A stretch of 57,294 nt of DNA from Mycobacterium sp. AZCC_0083 (GCF_014202335.1 NZ_JACHGP010000031.1:1-57294), one strand, 5' to 3'; shown: positions 1-8,766, numbered from the stretch's first letter. The notes: a model not told the origin generated them from the letters alone. Translations and numbers: made by a program.

Positions 1-110
1 GCCACCACCGGCACCCGCCAACCGATACACTGACCGCTGCTCACAGGTGGGGAATTCCGATAAGCACACCTGGGGATCTTCGATGAGCGCCGTCAGCCGG
101 GCGTACGCAA
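1..110 (+). mobile_element. possible end of an insertion element (left edge, partial)
   Basis: The first 33 bases read as the last ten codons of a reading frame ending TGA. They are followed by two imperfect copies of a TGGGGA..TTC.GAT.AGC unit (near 48-66 and 71-92). Short repeats of this kind between a transposition gene and the element end are what I remember of IS21-type ends, but the protein part is too short to confirm it. This could equally be unrelated sequence. Confidence 0.2.
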
Positions 111-140
111 ATTGATTCGCGGCGACAAGGCGCCGTTTGG

Positions 141-278
141 CTACAGCGTGTCGCCCAGTGGACATCGCATTTCACGTTCACATGTGAGGGGCCCCAGCAT
201 CCCCATACGCTCTAAAAACTGGTTCGGACACTCAAGCGGGGAACACACCACGGTGTTGTCCTCTGTGCACCATGGCAC
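141..278 (-). CDS. possible small cysteine-containing protein, 45 aa
   Basis: A frame starting at a GTG codon (278) and ending in TAG reads VPWCTEDNTVVC... to ...CPLGDTL, with five cysteines. The frame stays open further upstream without an ATG. It follows the small membrane protein gene on the same strand. I do not recognise a family. The frame could be chance; the cysteine spacing is the only hint of a real product. Confidence 0.25.
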   Translation of the reverse strand: MPWCTEDNTVVCSPLECPNQFLERMGMLGPLTCEREMRCPLGDTL

Positions 279-342
279 GCCGTCGAGGCTGGTGCCGATG
301 GGACGTTGCGCACGTGGCCGAGATGGAGCCAGCGGACCGCGC

Positions 343-537
343 CTATTCGTCGTCAGCAGGAAACTGCCGGTATACCCACCGTGCCGTGTACGCCATCACG
401 GCTACGAAGATGACGAGCTCAAACAACCGGACGAACCACGGGTAGGTCCCGCTGAATACAGCGTTGCCTGCTTGGAACCCGATCCATCCGACGATGACCA
501 CATACAAGGCCGCGCGCGACCGCGTCGTTCTCAGCAT
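343..537 (-). CDS. small two-helix membrane protein, 64 aa
   Basis: The 64-residue product has a basic start (MLRTTRSR), a hydrophobic helix at about residues 9-27, and a second helix at about 36-52 (FVRLFELVIFVAVMAYTARWVY). It ends in an acidic tail (ADDE). This is the usual layout of the small SdpI/YvlD-like or hypothetical membrane proteins common in mycobacteria, but I recognise no family motif. The ATG at 537 follows a GGAGGG-like stretch (541-546 on the plus strand reads ccctcc), a good ribosome binding site. Confidence 0.6.
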   Translation of the reverse strand: MLRTTRSRAALYVVIVGWIGFQAGNAVFSGTYPWFVRLFELVIFVAVMAYTARWVYRQFPADDE

Positions 538-648
538 TGCCCCTCCCTCACGTACGGGTACTCGTCACTCTCGACCAGACAAATTCGAATCAAGCCGGGG
601 CACGAAGTTCATATGGCCGCGCACCCGGTCCCATTCGGGGTTGCACGG

Positions 649-1185
649 TTAGCTCAGCTGGTACTCGAATCGCCATCCGAACGGAGCGGAGCCAGGAGTA
701 ACTGGAAAGGCCCCGGGGTAAACCGTGCGGCACTCGATACTCATCTTGATCCGCGCTCCGGGAGCCTCGACAACATTCTGCTGAAAGCTTCCTCCAGAGG
801 GGGGATCCAGCTTGACGCGGAAATTGGCCTTAGTGGTCGATTCAGGGAACTTGGGGCTTCGACCCTGATCGTCCAATTGGGTCGGCGTGTAGCGTTCGTC
901 CACGTCGCAGCTCCAGTAGCCCCCGTCAGCAGGGATTGGGTCTATCGGCCCCCAGGTAACGGTCAGCAGGTGGTTTCCAGAACCGTCGTCGCCGACAACG
1001 GAGAGAGTGACGCCGCCGGGCGGCGTACCCCAGCCGTCTTCGGTTCCCGGCACGACGTCGGCGCTGGCCGCGGTCACGCTCGCCCCGAGCGCGGACCCCA
1101 CGAGCACCGCCACGAGCACGGATTTCACGCCGAAGCGAGCACCCAGATGGAAGCAGTTGGAAGTGCTCAATTCAACCGTCCTCAT
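649..1185 (-). CDS. secreted protein of unknown function, 178 aa
   Basis: The product has an extended N-region (about 19 residues), a hydrophobic core (VKSVLVAVLVGSALGASVTA) and an Ala-Ser-Ala signal peptidase I site before DVVPG. A GTG at 1128 would give a normal-length signal peptide and is an alternative start. The mature part has two cysteines far apart (CDVDERY and ECRTVY) that could form one disulphide, and a beta-rich look (LLTVTWGP, FRVKLDP, FGWRFEYQLS). No family is recognised. It lies downstream of another secreted-protein gene on the same strand. Confidence 0.6.
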   Translation of the reverse strand: MRTVELSTSNCFHLGARFGVKSVLVAVLVGSALGASVTAASADVVPGTEDGWGTPPGGVTLSVVGDDGSGNHLLTVTWGPIDPIPADGGYWSCDVDERYTPTQLDDQGRSPKFPESTTKANFRVKLDPPSGGSFQQNVVEAPGARIKMSIECRTVYPGAFPVTPGSAPFGWRFEYQLS

Positions 1186-1224
1186 TGCTTGTCGGTAGGT
1201 ACGCGGGAATGCGGGTCGCGGACA

Positions 1225-2082
1225 TCAGCCCGACACATCCTGTTCCGGGTGACCCAAGTCGACGTTCTTGCCCTCGAAGCTGCCGGTGCACGACACCGTC
1301 AGGTGGTAGGTGGACCCGGGAAAAGGGGAATTCTCATTGAGCGTCGCCGTGCCCTTGGCCTTCACCGCGACGGTCTCGTTGATCGTCGGCAGTATCCCGA
1401 ACGGATTGCTCTTGGGTTTAGCGGTGTAGGCGCATGAGGCGTCGAGGTCGGCGCTGTTGGTCAACTTCACGTCGATCTTGCCGAGGCCCGCTGCTGAGAC
1501 GGCCAACGTGACGGAGTCCGTCGGCGGCGGGGCGCAGGTCTCGAAGGCTCCAACGGTCGGAGTGGGCGAACCTGCCGGGCACTGCCTGCTGGCTGGAGTG
1601 GGCACGAGAATGGGGTCGGGAGCAGGGGCGGCGGCAGGAGGCGCCGCCACCTTTGCAGGTGCACCAAAGACGATGCTCACCGAGTCGTATTCAGAACTCT
1701 CGTTGCGGTGAAATCCCACGCCGAACTCGGTGTAGTCGCAGTCGCTGATCAAGGGTCCTGCACCGTTCTTGTAGGCATCGTTGATCGCGGCGGCTTGGGG
1801 ATCACCCCAACCCGTGCTCAACTTCGCCTTGCCGTTGTACCCGCTGAGGTCGCCTCCCCTTACGTCGCCTGGCCGCACCGCTGTCTGAGCGAGGTCTTCG
1901 AGTTCCTGGCTGTAGTTGAATGCCGGACAGCCAGTCCTGGACCGGTCGCCGTTGACAGTGCCCCTGATCGGGCCGAGCGGATCGTCGGCGTTGGCGATCG
2001 GCGTCGCCAATGTCCCGGACAGCACGGACGCGCCGACGAACGCGATCGCCATGACGATCGCTACAGGTGTACGTGTGGTCAT
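1225..2082 (-). CDS. secreted CAP-like domain protein, 285 aa
   Basis: The ATG at 2082 starts a clear signal peptide (MTTRTPVAIVMAIAFVGASVLSGTLATPIANA) cleaved before DDPLGP. The frame continues upstream, but those residues would precede the signal peptide. The N-terminal domain (CPAFNYSQELEDLAQ to DYTEFGVGFHRN..DSVSIVFG) resembles the minimal CAP/SCP-like secreted domains of mycobacteria. A Pro/Ala-rich linker (APPAAAPAPDPILVPTP) follows, then a second domain with paired cysteines (CAYTAKP, TVSCTG) that looks immunoglobulin-like. It sits downstream of the large LuxR regulator on the same strand. Its 5' part is duplicated at 7847-8088. Confidence 0.75.
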   Translation of the reverse strand: MTTRTPVAIVMAIAFVGASVLSGTLATPIANADDPLGPIRGTVNGDRSRTGCPAFNYSQELEDLAQTAVRPGDVRGGDLSGYNGKAKLSTGWGDPQAAAINDAYKNGAGPLISDCDYTEFGVGFHRNESSEYDSVSIVFGAPAKVAAPPAAAPAPDPILVPTPASRQCPAGSPTPTVGAFETCAPPPTDSVTLAVSAAGLGKIDVKLTNSADLDASCAYTAKPKSNPFGILPTINETVAVKAKGTATLNENSPFPGSTYHLTVSCTGSFEGKNVDLGHPEQDVSG

Positions 2083-2748
2083 CGATTCCCGCTCCAGTCG
2101 TACGGTTACGTCATCCCCGAGGGCCAGCCATCGCGTGACTCGCCAGATTCGAGCGCTCACAAGGCTGTTCGCCTACCGACGGTGACGTTAATAGTTGCGG
2201 AGTCAATGAGTAACTAGGTGTTTCCCTAGTAAGGGCTGTTTACGGGCGCGGCGATGATCCCAGCGACGCATCCGGACCTTCTACTCTTTGGGCTCGCGCA
2301 TGTGACCGCCGAGTTCGGCCCGCGAGCGGATGCCCAGTTTGCGATAAATGCCACCGAGGTGAAACTCAACAGTCTTCGGGCTGATGAACAGCGCTGCCGC
2401 CACCTCGCCGTTCGTCATGCCTGATGCCGTCAGTCGCGCGACTTTTTGCTCGGCCGGTGTGAACTCGTGTCGGCGAGTGGCGATGGCGGCGCGGTCCATT
2501 TCGGCGCGAGCCTGCGCGGCCCAGAGCGGCGTGCCGAGACGCTCGAATACACTCCAAGCCTCTGTGAGAGAGGCTGTGGCCGCCTGCTCCTGGCGTTGTC
2601 GGCGCTGAATTCGGCCCAGCAGAAGTTGGGTGCGTGCGCGTTCGAAGGGCATCGGAATCCGATCGTGTTCGACCATGGCCTGTTCGGTGGCACGGTAAGC
2701 CTCGTCGACGTCACCGCGGGCGGCCAGAAGCATGCCTCGGCACCGTCC
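1841..2748. repeat. 908-bp direct repeat, copy 1 (parental context)
   Basis: This stretch recurs at 7847-8754, shifted by exactly 6006 bp, with about 18 mismatches counted by eye (about 98% identity) and no gaps. It spans the first 81 or so codons of the CAP-like gene, the intergenic region, and the last 155 or so codons of the LuxR regulator gene. Both genes are intact here, so this is the donor copy. Confidence 0.95.
2213..2230. promoter_or_regulatory. inverted repeat between luxR-type gene and CAP-like gene
   Basis: ACTAGG (2213-2218) and CCTAGT (2225-2230) form a 6-bp inverted repeat with a 6-nt spacer, about 130 bp upstream of the CAP-like gene start. Its size fits a LuxR-type dimer site. 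It is perfectly conserved in the duplicated copy (8219-8236). Binding by the neighbouring LuxR regulator is inference. Confidence 0.35.
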
Positions 2749-5043
2749 GCCGACTGCCAACATCCAGGGACGGTCGAGTCTGCGGCCGTTGCCTTCGAGA
2801 AGGTCGATCAGGGGCTCTGCATCGTGGAGCCGATCCAGATGAATCAGCGCTTCGACGGCATCTGGAATGAATGACCCGGCAATGATTTCCGTCGAAGCGA
2901 GAGTGGCAGTGATCTTGCACATCAGCGGCGTGAGCGCGGCGAGCGCCGCCTCGTAGTTACCCAGTGACATCTCCAGGAAGCCGAGTACGGTCACCGGCCA
3001 CTCGGCGATGGCGTGCATACCGCTGCGTGCGCTGGCAGCAGTGGCTTCGGTCAAATCGGATCGGGCGTCGACCTCTTGACCGGCGTACGACCTTGCCAGC
3101 GCCCGCATCGTCAACGCTTCGAGCAGGGGTATGTCACCGCCCAACCGTCGCGCTCGTTCAACAGTGTCCTCCGCGCGCCGACCGGCTCCGATGAACTCTC
3201 CGAGCCAGAACTCGACGAGACACGTGTGAAACGACAGGTAGACGAGCTCACTCTCCTCGCCACGTTCGAGACAGCCGCGACAGATGGAGACCAACGCGTC
3301 TCGGGCGTTGTCGAGCTGCCCCGACCAACCTGACAGCAGCGCGTTTTCCACGGTCGGGCGAAACACGATCGCGATGTTCGCATCGGGGTCTTCCAACTCC
3401 AGCGCACGACGCATGCCGGGTTGATCGTGACCCTTGCCCTGAATGAATCGAATCATGGCGCGCGCGCCGAGTGCCTGACTGACGAGCGAAGGAACCCCGG
3501 ACCGCATGGCAGCAACGACGGCTTCCTCGACCTTCTCGTCGACCGCCTCCGCGAATCGGTCTTCGTTCAGCAGAGCGAACGACAGCGTGACCAATATCTG
3601 AGCCCGCAGAGCGAAGTCCCCGCCGACCTCACCCAACGCACGTTCGAACAGGGCTGCACCTTCTTGCAGACCGTCGTCGAACAGGTTGACGACAGCCAGC
3701 TGCATGAGTGCACGCGCGCGGAGCACCCCGGGCGCCGAGTGCGCGATGGCCTGTTCGAGGAGGTTCTTGGCTCGGCCGGGGTTGCCGGCTCCGAGATGGT
3801 GGCTTGCTGCACGGATCTGACGCTCGGGCGTTTCACCACCCAATGCGAGGCCGAGATCGAGCAGTTCGGCGGCGGCGGCCGGCGCTCCGCGCTTGCGCGC
3901 CAGTTCGGCCGCGACGTCCAGCGACTCGAGTGTGGCAGGGGTCGCGCTCGTCGCGGCGAGCGCGAGATGCCTGGCGCGTGACTCTGGGTCGTCGACCAGG
4001 CCTGCCAGTCTCTGGTGCATCGCTCGACGGAGCGCCGGGGGTGTGTCGGTGTACACGCCCCTGGCGAGAAGCGGATGAGCGAAACGCAAGTATTGACCAT
4101 CGATTTCGACGATCCCGGTGTTCTCGGCGCCCGCAAGTAGCGCCACGAGGTCAGCGGCGCCGGTGCCCGTGGCGCGAGCGACCAGCTCTACGGTCGGAAC
4201 CGCGAAACACGCCACGGCGAGCAGGGCATGGCGTACGTCGTGGTCGAGACTGCCGACCCGGGCGCGCACCAATTCTGCGAGCGAGGCGGGCAAAGACGTC
4301 GGGGTGAGCGTGTGACCTTCCAGTGATCGCGCCAGTTCCAGGGCATAGAAGGGATTTCCGCCTGAGACTTCGTGAATCTTGAGAATGGCCGGTCGCGGGA
4401 ACGATTGTCCGAGGCGCTCTGTGATGACCGCATGTAGACTACTGATGTTCAACGGGCGCAGCGGGATCCGACGTATAGCGTCGGGTGTGGGCAGTTGCAG
4501 CCACGAGGTCGCGCTGGCGCTGTCGCGGTCGTTACGGGTCGTAGCGAACACCGCTACCCGGCCAGCGAGTCGCCGTAGGGCGAACGCGATTGCGTGCGCG
4601 CTGGACATATCGAGCCACTGCAGGTCGTCGATCGCCACGAGCACCGGTGACTCGATCGCGAGTCGTTGCACGACTGACAGCAGGGCTGCCGAGACGGCTC
4701 GCGGGTCAGTCGGCGCCTCGCCCGCATCGGCACGCAGCAGGACGTGCTCCAGCGCGACTCGTTGTGGATCCGGCAGCTCGGACTGGGCGGCGGCCTCGAC
4801 GCCACCCAGAAGGTCGGCCAACGATGAGTACGACAGCGCCGACTCCGCTGCAGCTGGCCGGGCCGAGAGCACCTGAAAGCCATGCTCACGTGCCTGCTCG
4901 ACGCCGGCAAGCCACAGCGTGGTCTTGCCTATTCCTGGTTTCCCCTCCACCACCAACGCCGACGGTGTCGTGGAGGCCGCCGCGAGAAACTCGGCCACTG
5001 AACGGGTTTCGGCGTCCCGGCCCAGGAGAGGCGAAGCCGTCAC
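2281..5043 (-). CDS. large ATP-binding LuxR-family transcriptional regulator (LAL type), 920 aa
   Basis: The N-terminus carries an AAA/NACHT-like ATPase: Walker A GKPGIGKT at residues 34-41 and Walker B VLVAIDDLQWLD near 138. A long TPR-like helical middle follows (repeated Ala/Leu/Arg helices, about 380-850). The C-terminal LuxR HTH is at about 856-915 (FTPAEQKVARL, GMTNGEVAAALFISPKTVEFHL, YRKLGIRSRAEL). This is the size and order of LAL/MalT-like regulators, in which ATP and an inducer or partner control DNA binding. The start is GTG at 5043. The CAP-like secreted gene follows on the same strand. The last 155 or so codons are duplicated as a truncated copy at 8287-8766. Confidence 0.93.
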   Translation of the reverse strand: MTASPLLGRDAETRSVAEFLAAASTTPSALVVEGKPGIGKTTLWLAGVEQAREHGFQVLSARPAAAESALSYSSLADLLGGVEAAAQSELPDPQRVALEHVLLRADAGEAPTDPRAVSAALLSVVQRLAIESPVLVAIDDLQWLDMSSAHAIAFALRRLAGRVAVFATTRNDRDSASATSWLQLPTPDAIRRIPLRPLNISSLHAVITERLGQSFPRPAILKIHEVSGGNPFYALELARSLEGHTLTPTSLPASLAELVRARVGSLDHDVRHALLAVACFAVPTVELVARATGTGAADLVALLAGAENTGIVEIDGQYLRFAHPLLARGVYTDTPPALRRAMHQRLAGLVDDPESRARHLALAATSATPATLESLDVAAELARKRGAPAAAAELLDLGLALGGETPERQIRAASHHLGAGNPGRAKNLLEQAIAHSAPGVLRARALMQLAVVNLFDDGLQEGAALFERALGEVGGDFALRAQILVTLSFALLNEDRFAEAVDEKVEEAVVAAMRSGVPSLVSQALGARAMIRFIQGKGHDQPGMRRALELEDPDANIAIVFRPTVENALLSGWSGQLDNARDALVSICRGCLERGEESELVYLSFHTCLVEFWLGEFIGAGRRAEDTVERARRLGGDIPLLEALTMRALARSYAGQEVDARSDLTEATAASARSGMHAIAEWPVTVLGFLEMSLGNYEAALAALTPLMCKITATLASTEIIAGSFIPDAVEALIHLDRLHDAEPLIDLLEGNGRRLDRPWMLAVGGRCRGMLLAARGDVDEAYRATEQAMVEHDRIPMPFERARTQLLLGRIQRRQRQEQAATASLTEAWSVFERLGTPLWAAQARAEMDRAAIATRRHEFTPAEQKVARLTASGMTNGEVAAALFISPKTVEFHLGGIYRKLGIRSRAELGGHMREPKE

Positions 5044-5828
5044 CTAACGTTCACCCCACCGAGCGCCGCAATAACGGCGGAAATTCTGGTGCGCTCGTCG
5101 GGGATGCCCTCGGACCAACTGCGTGGCTGGCTTTCCGCCTCCTGACGAACGCGGCCGTCGATCATGTACTCATGATCCTTCACCGGCCGCGTTGACGCGT
5201 GGTGAAGGCTTTCGCGGCCCCGGATGGATGAGTACTTGGCTGCCCGGTCTGCCCCATCGGTCGGCTGCGGGGCTCGGGTCGGTCCTCACTCCCTCGGATC
5301 GATGCGGTGTCCATTAGCACTCGAAGTGCCGACGATGGCGGTGGACCGTGTCGCCGGAGAACGAGGTGCGAGAATCTGCGTGCCAGAACGTGATCCCCGC
5401 ATCGGTGTGACCAGGTGTGGTGATGACGGTCCATGAAGAGGCGCCGGGCAATGTAACGCCGGCATGGAGTGCCGGTGGGTGCCGGCCCGCACCAGAGCAT
5501 GCCGCGGCTGGTGCCCAACCCGACTGTCGCAGACTGTGACGAAGCCGTGGGTTGCTGTCACGGCGACGGGATGCCGGTCCGCAAGGTGCGCCTGTGGCCG
5601 AGATCAATGAGCTGCACAGCTAGGGTGCTCAGGTAAGCGTCGTGCTCTCCTGTGCTGTGTCGCCGCCCCCAATGGGCCGCGTTCACCGACTACGAGCCAG
5701 CGCCGACGTCAAAACACGCGCTTTTTCCGAATCAGCTTCTGGGACTGTTCGAGTAGCGAGCTCCGATCCTCAGGGCAGCGGAAATAGCCACATCCGTGCG
5801 GGCAGCCTCGGCGCCAGCCGGTTGCGTC
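5044..5828. other. 785-bp region without an intact gene
   Basis: No open frame here has a convincing start and family. The only recognisable piece is a metallo-beta-lactamase-like fragment on the minus strand (5314-5460). The rest looks like decayed coding or spacer DNA between the LuxR gene start and the oligopeptidase gene end. Confidence 0.6.
5314..5460 (-). pseudogene. remnant of a metallo-beta-lactamase-fold hydrolase
   Basis: The minus strand reads LPGASSWTVITTPGHTDAGITFWHADSRTSFSGDTV. TPGHT and the downstream SGDTV are the typical third-histidine and metal-bridging-Asp segments of metallo-beta-lactamase-fold hydrolases. The HxHxDH segment that should come before is not in frame, and the frame stops soon after SGDTV (RHFEC stop). 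This is therefore a fragment, perhaps frameshifted from the flanking sequence up to about 5607. Confidence 0.5.
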
Positions 5829-7841
5829 CTACCGTGGTGCGTACTGAAGGAGCGTTTGGAGAAGGAATTCGTACACGAGAGCGTCGGTGATGGCGGCTTG
5901 GGCGTTGTTGGAGGCCCCGGCGTGGCCGCCCTCTTTCTTTTCGTAGAAGAGGACCTGGTGGTCCGCGGCTTCCAGCGCTGCCGCCATCTTGCGCGCATGA
6001 CCCGGATGAACCCGGTCATCCCTGGTTGAGGTGGTGATCAGCACGGGCGGGTAGTGCCGCTCGGCGGAGATGTTGTGGTACGGCGAATACGCCTTGATGA
6101 ATTCCCAGTCGGCCGGCTCGTCGGGGTTGCCGAACTCCGTCGTCCAGGCGGCACCGGGCGGCAGCAGGTGGAAGCGGCGCATGTCCAGCAGCGGCTGCTG
6201 GCAGACCAACGCTCCGAACAGCTCGGGGTACTGCGTGAGCATGATGCCCATCAGCAGGCCTCCCGCGCTGCCGCCGAGGGCGCCGAGCTGGGGGGCGGTC
6301 GTGACGCCCTCCGCAACCAGATCCCTAGCGACGGCAGCGAAGTCCTCGGCGACCTTGTGCCTGTTCGCGCGAAGCACCTGCTCGTGCCACGCTGGCCCGT
6401 ACTCCCCACCGCCGCGGATGTTCGCCAGCGCGAAGGTGCCGCCGCGAGCCAACCACAGTCGGCCCAACACACCGAAATAGCCCGGTAACCGCGGCACACG
6501 AAAGGCGCCGTAGCCAAGCAGCAGAGTCGGGCCGCAACCAATCGAATCCCGATGCGCGACCAGGAAATACGGCACCCGGGTCCCGTCGGCTGAGGACGTG
6601 AAGCGCTGAGTGACGACGAGGTCGTCGGCGTCGAACAACGCCGGCGAGGACTTGATCTCCCGCACGGGTCCAGCCGACGGGCCATGCAACAGTCGCGGCG
6701 GTGTGTCGAAGCCGCTGGTGGAAAGGAAGATTTCGTCGCCGAATACGTCGTAGCCGGCGAGGCCGACGGTGGCGTTGTCCGGCACCCCCGGCAGCGGCTC
6801 GGCCTGCCAGCTGCCCGGGGTGAGGACCTCCACCACTGTCGCCACATCACGCAGCTTGATGCTGAGGAACCGGTCGCCGGTAAACGCCCCGGCGGCAAAG
6901 AAGTCGCCGCCGCCGGGCTCGAACACCACGTGTGGTTCGACTGTCCCGGCGACGAATTGCTCGTAATCCGCGATGAGCACCGAGCCGGCCTCGAACGTGG
7001 TGTCGCCCCTGACCCAGTCCGATACCAGAGCGATCATCATCCATTCGCGGTGCGCCGCGAACTTGGAGTCGGTCGGGATGTCGAGGCGGATGAGTTCGCC
7101 GTCACGCAGCTCGAAGGTCACTTTGTTGTAGTTGTCGACGATGCGGTAAATGAAGGTGCGCTCGAATCCTGGCTGAAGCGCGCAAGCCACGCTCACCATG
7201 AGGTCGCTCGCAGAACCGGAGAAGACCGTTTCGGCGTCCTCCAGCGGCGTCCCGCGCCGCCACCGCTTGATCAGCCGTGGATACCCCGCTTCGGTCAGCG
7301 AACCGTCACCGAAGTCGGTCCCCACCAGCACGGTGTCCTCGTCCTCGAAATCGATATCGTGCTTGGCCTCGGGCAGGTTGAACCCATCGGCGACGAATTG
7401 CCGTGTAGTCATGTCGAATTCGCGCACGACGGAGGCGTCTCCACCGCCGCGAGAGAGCCAGACAATCGCTCTTTTATTCCAGGGCTGAATGATGCCGGCG
7501 CCGCCGAATACCCAGTTCTCGTCCTCGGCGGCGGCCAGCGCGTCGACATCGATGACGACGTCCCACACCGGGGAGTCCTTGCGGTATTCCTCCAAGGTGG
7601 TGCGCCGCCACACCCCCCGCGGCTGGCCCCCATCGCGCCAGAAGTTGTAGAGATACTCCCCGGTGCGCGCTACCCCAGGGATGTTGGTGTCGGCGTCGAG
7701 CACGTCGAGCCCCTCAGCGCGCATCTGCTCGAACCGTTCACCCGACAGCCGGGCCAGGGTGGCCACGTTGTGCCGCTCCACCCAATCCAGCGACTGCTCA
7801 CCGTCGATGGCCTCGAGCCACGAGTACGGATCGTCACCCAT
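5829..7841 (-). CDS. prolyl oligopeptidase family serine peptidase (S9A), 670 aa
   Basis: The product begins with an oligopeptidase N-terminus (DDPYSWLEAIDGEQSLDWVERHN), continues as a beta-propeller region, and ends in an alpha/beta-hydrolase domain. Catalytic elements visible are the nucleophile elbow GGSAGGLLMG, the Asp segment TSTRDDRVHPGHARK and the His segment EGGHAGAS. NIRGGGEYG is the usual S9 signature upstream. It should cleave short proline-containing peptides in the cytoplasm; no signal peptide is seen. Only 5 bp upstream of its ATG begins the second copy of the 908-bp duplication, so its native upstream region has been replaced. A truncated secreted-protein frame now reads through its start codon. 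Confidence 0.93.
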   Translation of the reverse strand: MGDDPYSWLEAIDGEQSLDWVERHNVATLARLSGERFEQMRAEGLDVLDADTNIPGVARTGEYLYNFWRDGGQPRGVWRRTTLEEYRKDSPVWDVVIDVDALAAAEDENWVFGGAGIIQPWNKRAIVWLSRGGGDASVVREFDMTTRQFVADGFNLPEAKHDIDFEDEDTVLVGTDFGDGSLTEAGYPRLIKRWRRGTPLEDAETVFSGSASDLMVSVACALQPGFERTFIYRIVDNYNKVTFELRDGELIRLDIPTDSKFAAHREWMMIALVSDWVRGDTTFEAGSVLIADYEQFVAGTVEPHVVFEPGGGDFFAAGAFTGDRFLSIKLRDVATVVEVLTPGSWQAEPLPGVPDNATVGLAGYDVFGDEIFLSTSGFDTPPRLLHGPSAGPVREIKSSPALFDADDLVVTQRFTSSADGTRVPYFLVAHRDSIGCGPTLLLGYGAFRVPRLPGYFGVLGRLWLARGGTFALANIRGGGEYGPAWHEQVLRANRHKVAEDFAAVARDLVAEGVTTAPQLGALGGSAGGLLMGIMLTQYPELFGALVCQQPLLDMRRFHLLPPGAAWTTEFGNPDEPADWEFIKAYSPYHNISAERHYPPVLITTSTRDDRVHPGHARKMAAALEAADHQVLFYEKKEGGHAGASNNAQAAITDALVYEFLLQTLLQYAPR

Positions 7842-8088
7842 AACGGCCGCTGAGGTCGCCGCCCCTTACGTCGCCCGGCCGCACCGCTGTCTGAGCGAGG
7901 TCTTCGAGTTCCTGGCTGTAGGTGAATGCCGGACAGCCAGTCCTGGACCGGTCGCCGTTGACAGTGCCCCTGATCGGGCCGAGCGGATCGTCGGCGTTGG
8001 CGATCGGCGTCGCCAATGTCCCGGACAGCACGGACGCGCCGACGAACGCGATCGCCATGACGATCGCTACAGGTGTACGTGTGGTCAT
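7834..8088 (-). pseudogene. truncated copy of the CAP-like secreted protein gene
   Basis: It starts with the same ATG and signal peptide as the intact gene at 2082 (MTTRTPVAIVM... to ...NADDPLGP) and continues through CPAFTYSQELEDLAQ. At the duplication boundary it runs out after DLSG, then RYG and a stop. The last 8 bases overlap the start of the oligopeptidase gene, whose ATG lies inside the final codons. About two thirds of the protein is missing. The duplicated upstream DNA probably supplies transcription and possibly translational coupling to the oligopeptidase gene. Confidence 0.85.
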
Positions 8089-8754
8089 CGATTCCCGCTC
8101 CAGTCGTACGGTTACGTCATCCCAGAAGGCCAGCCGTCGCGTGACTCCCCAGATTCGAGCGCTCACAAGGCTGTTCGCCTACCGACGGTGACGTTAATAG
8201 TTGCGGAGTCAATGAGTAACTAGGTGTTTCCCTAGTAAGGGCTGTTTACGGGCGCGGCGATGATCCCAGCGACGCATCCGGACCTTCTACTCTTTGGGCT
8301 CGCGCATGTGACCGCCGAGTTCGGCCCGCGAGCGGATGCCCAGTTTGCGATAAATGCCACCGAGATGAAACTCAACGGTCTTCGGGCTGATGAACAGCGC
8401 TGCCGCCACCTCGCCGTTCGTCATGCCCGATGCCGTCAGCCGGGCAACTTTTGCCTCGGCCGGAGTGAACTCGTGTCGGCGAGTGGCGATGGCGGCGCGG
8501 TCCATTTCGGCGCGAGCCTGCGCGGCCCAGAGCGGCGTGCCGAGACGCTCGAATACACTCCAAGCCTCTGTGAGAGAGGCTGTGGCCGCCTGCTCCTGGC
8601 GTTGTCGGCGCTGAATTCGGCCCAGCAGAAGTTGGGTGCGTGCGCGTTCGAAGGGCATCGGAATCCGATCGTGTTCGACCATGGCCTGTTCGGTGGCACG
8701 GTAAGCCTCGTCGACGTCACCGCGGGCGGCCAGAAGCATGCCCCGGCAGCGTCC
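7847..8754. repeat. 908-bp direct repeat, copy 2 (derived context)
   Basis: This is the counterpart of 1841-2748. Both genes carried in it are cut off at its ends. The left boundary lies 5 bp upstream of the oligopeptidase start codon and the right boundary in unrelated sequence. I see no terminal inverted repeats or target-site duplication, which argues against a simple IS insertion. Confidence 0.95.
8219..8236. promoter_or_regulatory. duplicated inverted repeat (ACTAGG..CCTAGT)
   Basis: This is an exact copy of the 2213-2230 inverted repeat, now upstream of the truncated CAP-like gene and hence of the oligopeptidase gene. If the LuxR regulator acts at this site, the oligopeptidase gene has come under its control. 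That is inference. Confidence 0.3.
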
Positions 8755-8766
8755 ACTTATACACAC
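8287..8766 (-). pseudogene. truncated LuxR regulator, C-terminal 155 or so residues with HTH
   Basis: From GRCRGMLLAARGDVDEAYR to the stop this matches the C-terminus of the regulator at 2281-5043, with a few substitutions (QKVARL to AKVARL). The ATPase and most of the TPR region are absent. A GTG at 8766, in non-duplicated sequence, and internal ATGs could start translation of a free HTH domain. No good ribosome binding site is visible at the GTG. Confidence 0.85.

Noticed and set aside
112..1437. 441-codon open frame on the plus strand
   Set aside because: It runs antisense across three better-supported genes (two with clear signal peptides), is Arg/Pro-rich, and shows no family motif; it is a high-GC shadow frame.
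3552..3575. Single CTTC..TTCAGC half-sites inside the LuxR gene and elsewhere (for example 9149, 22573)
   Set aside because: They lack the second 7-mer at an 11-bp distance and lie in coding sequence.
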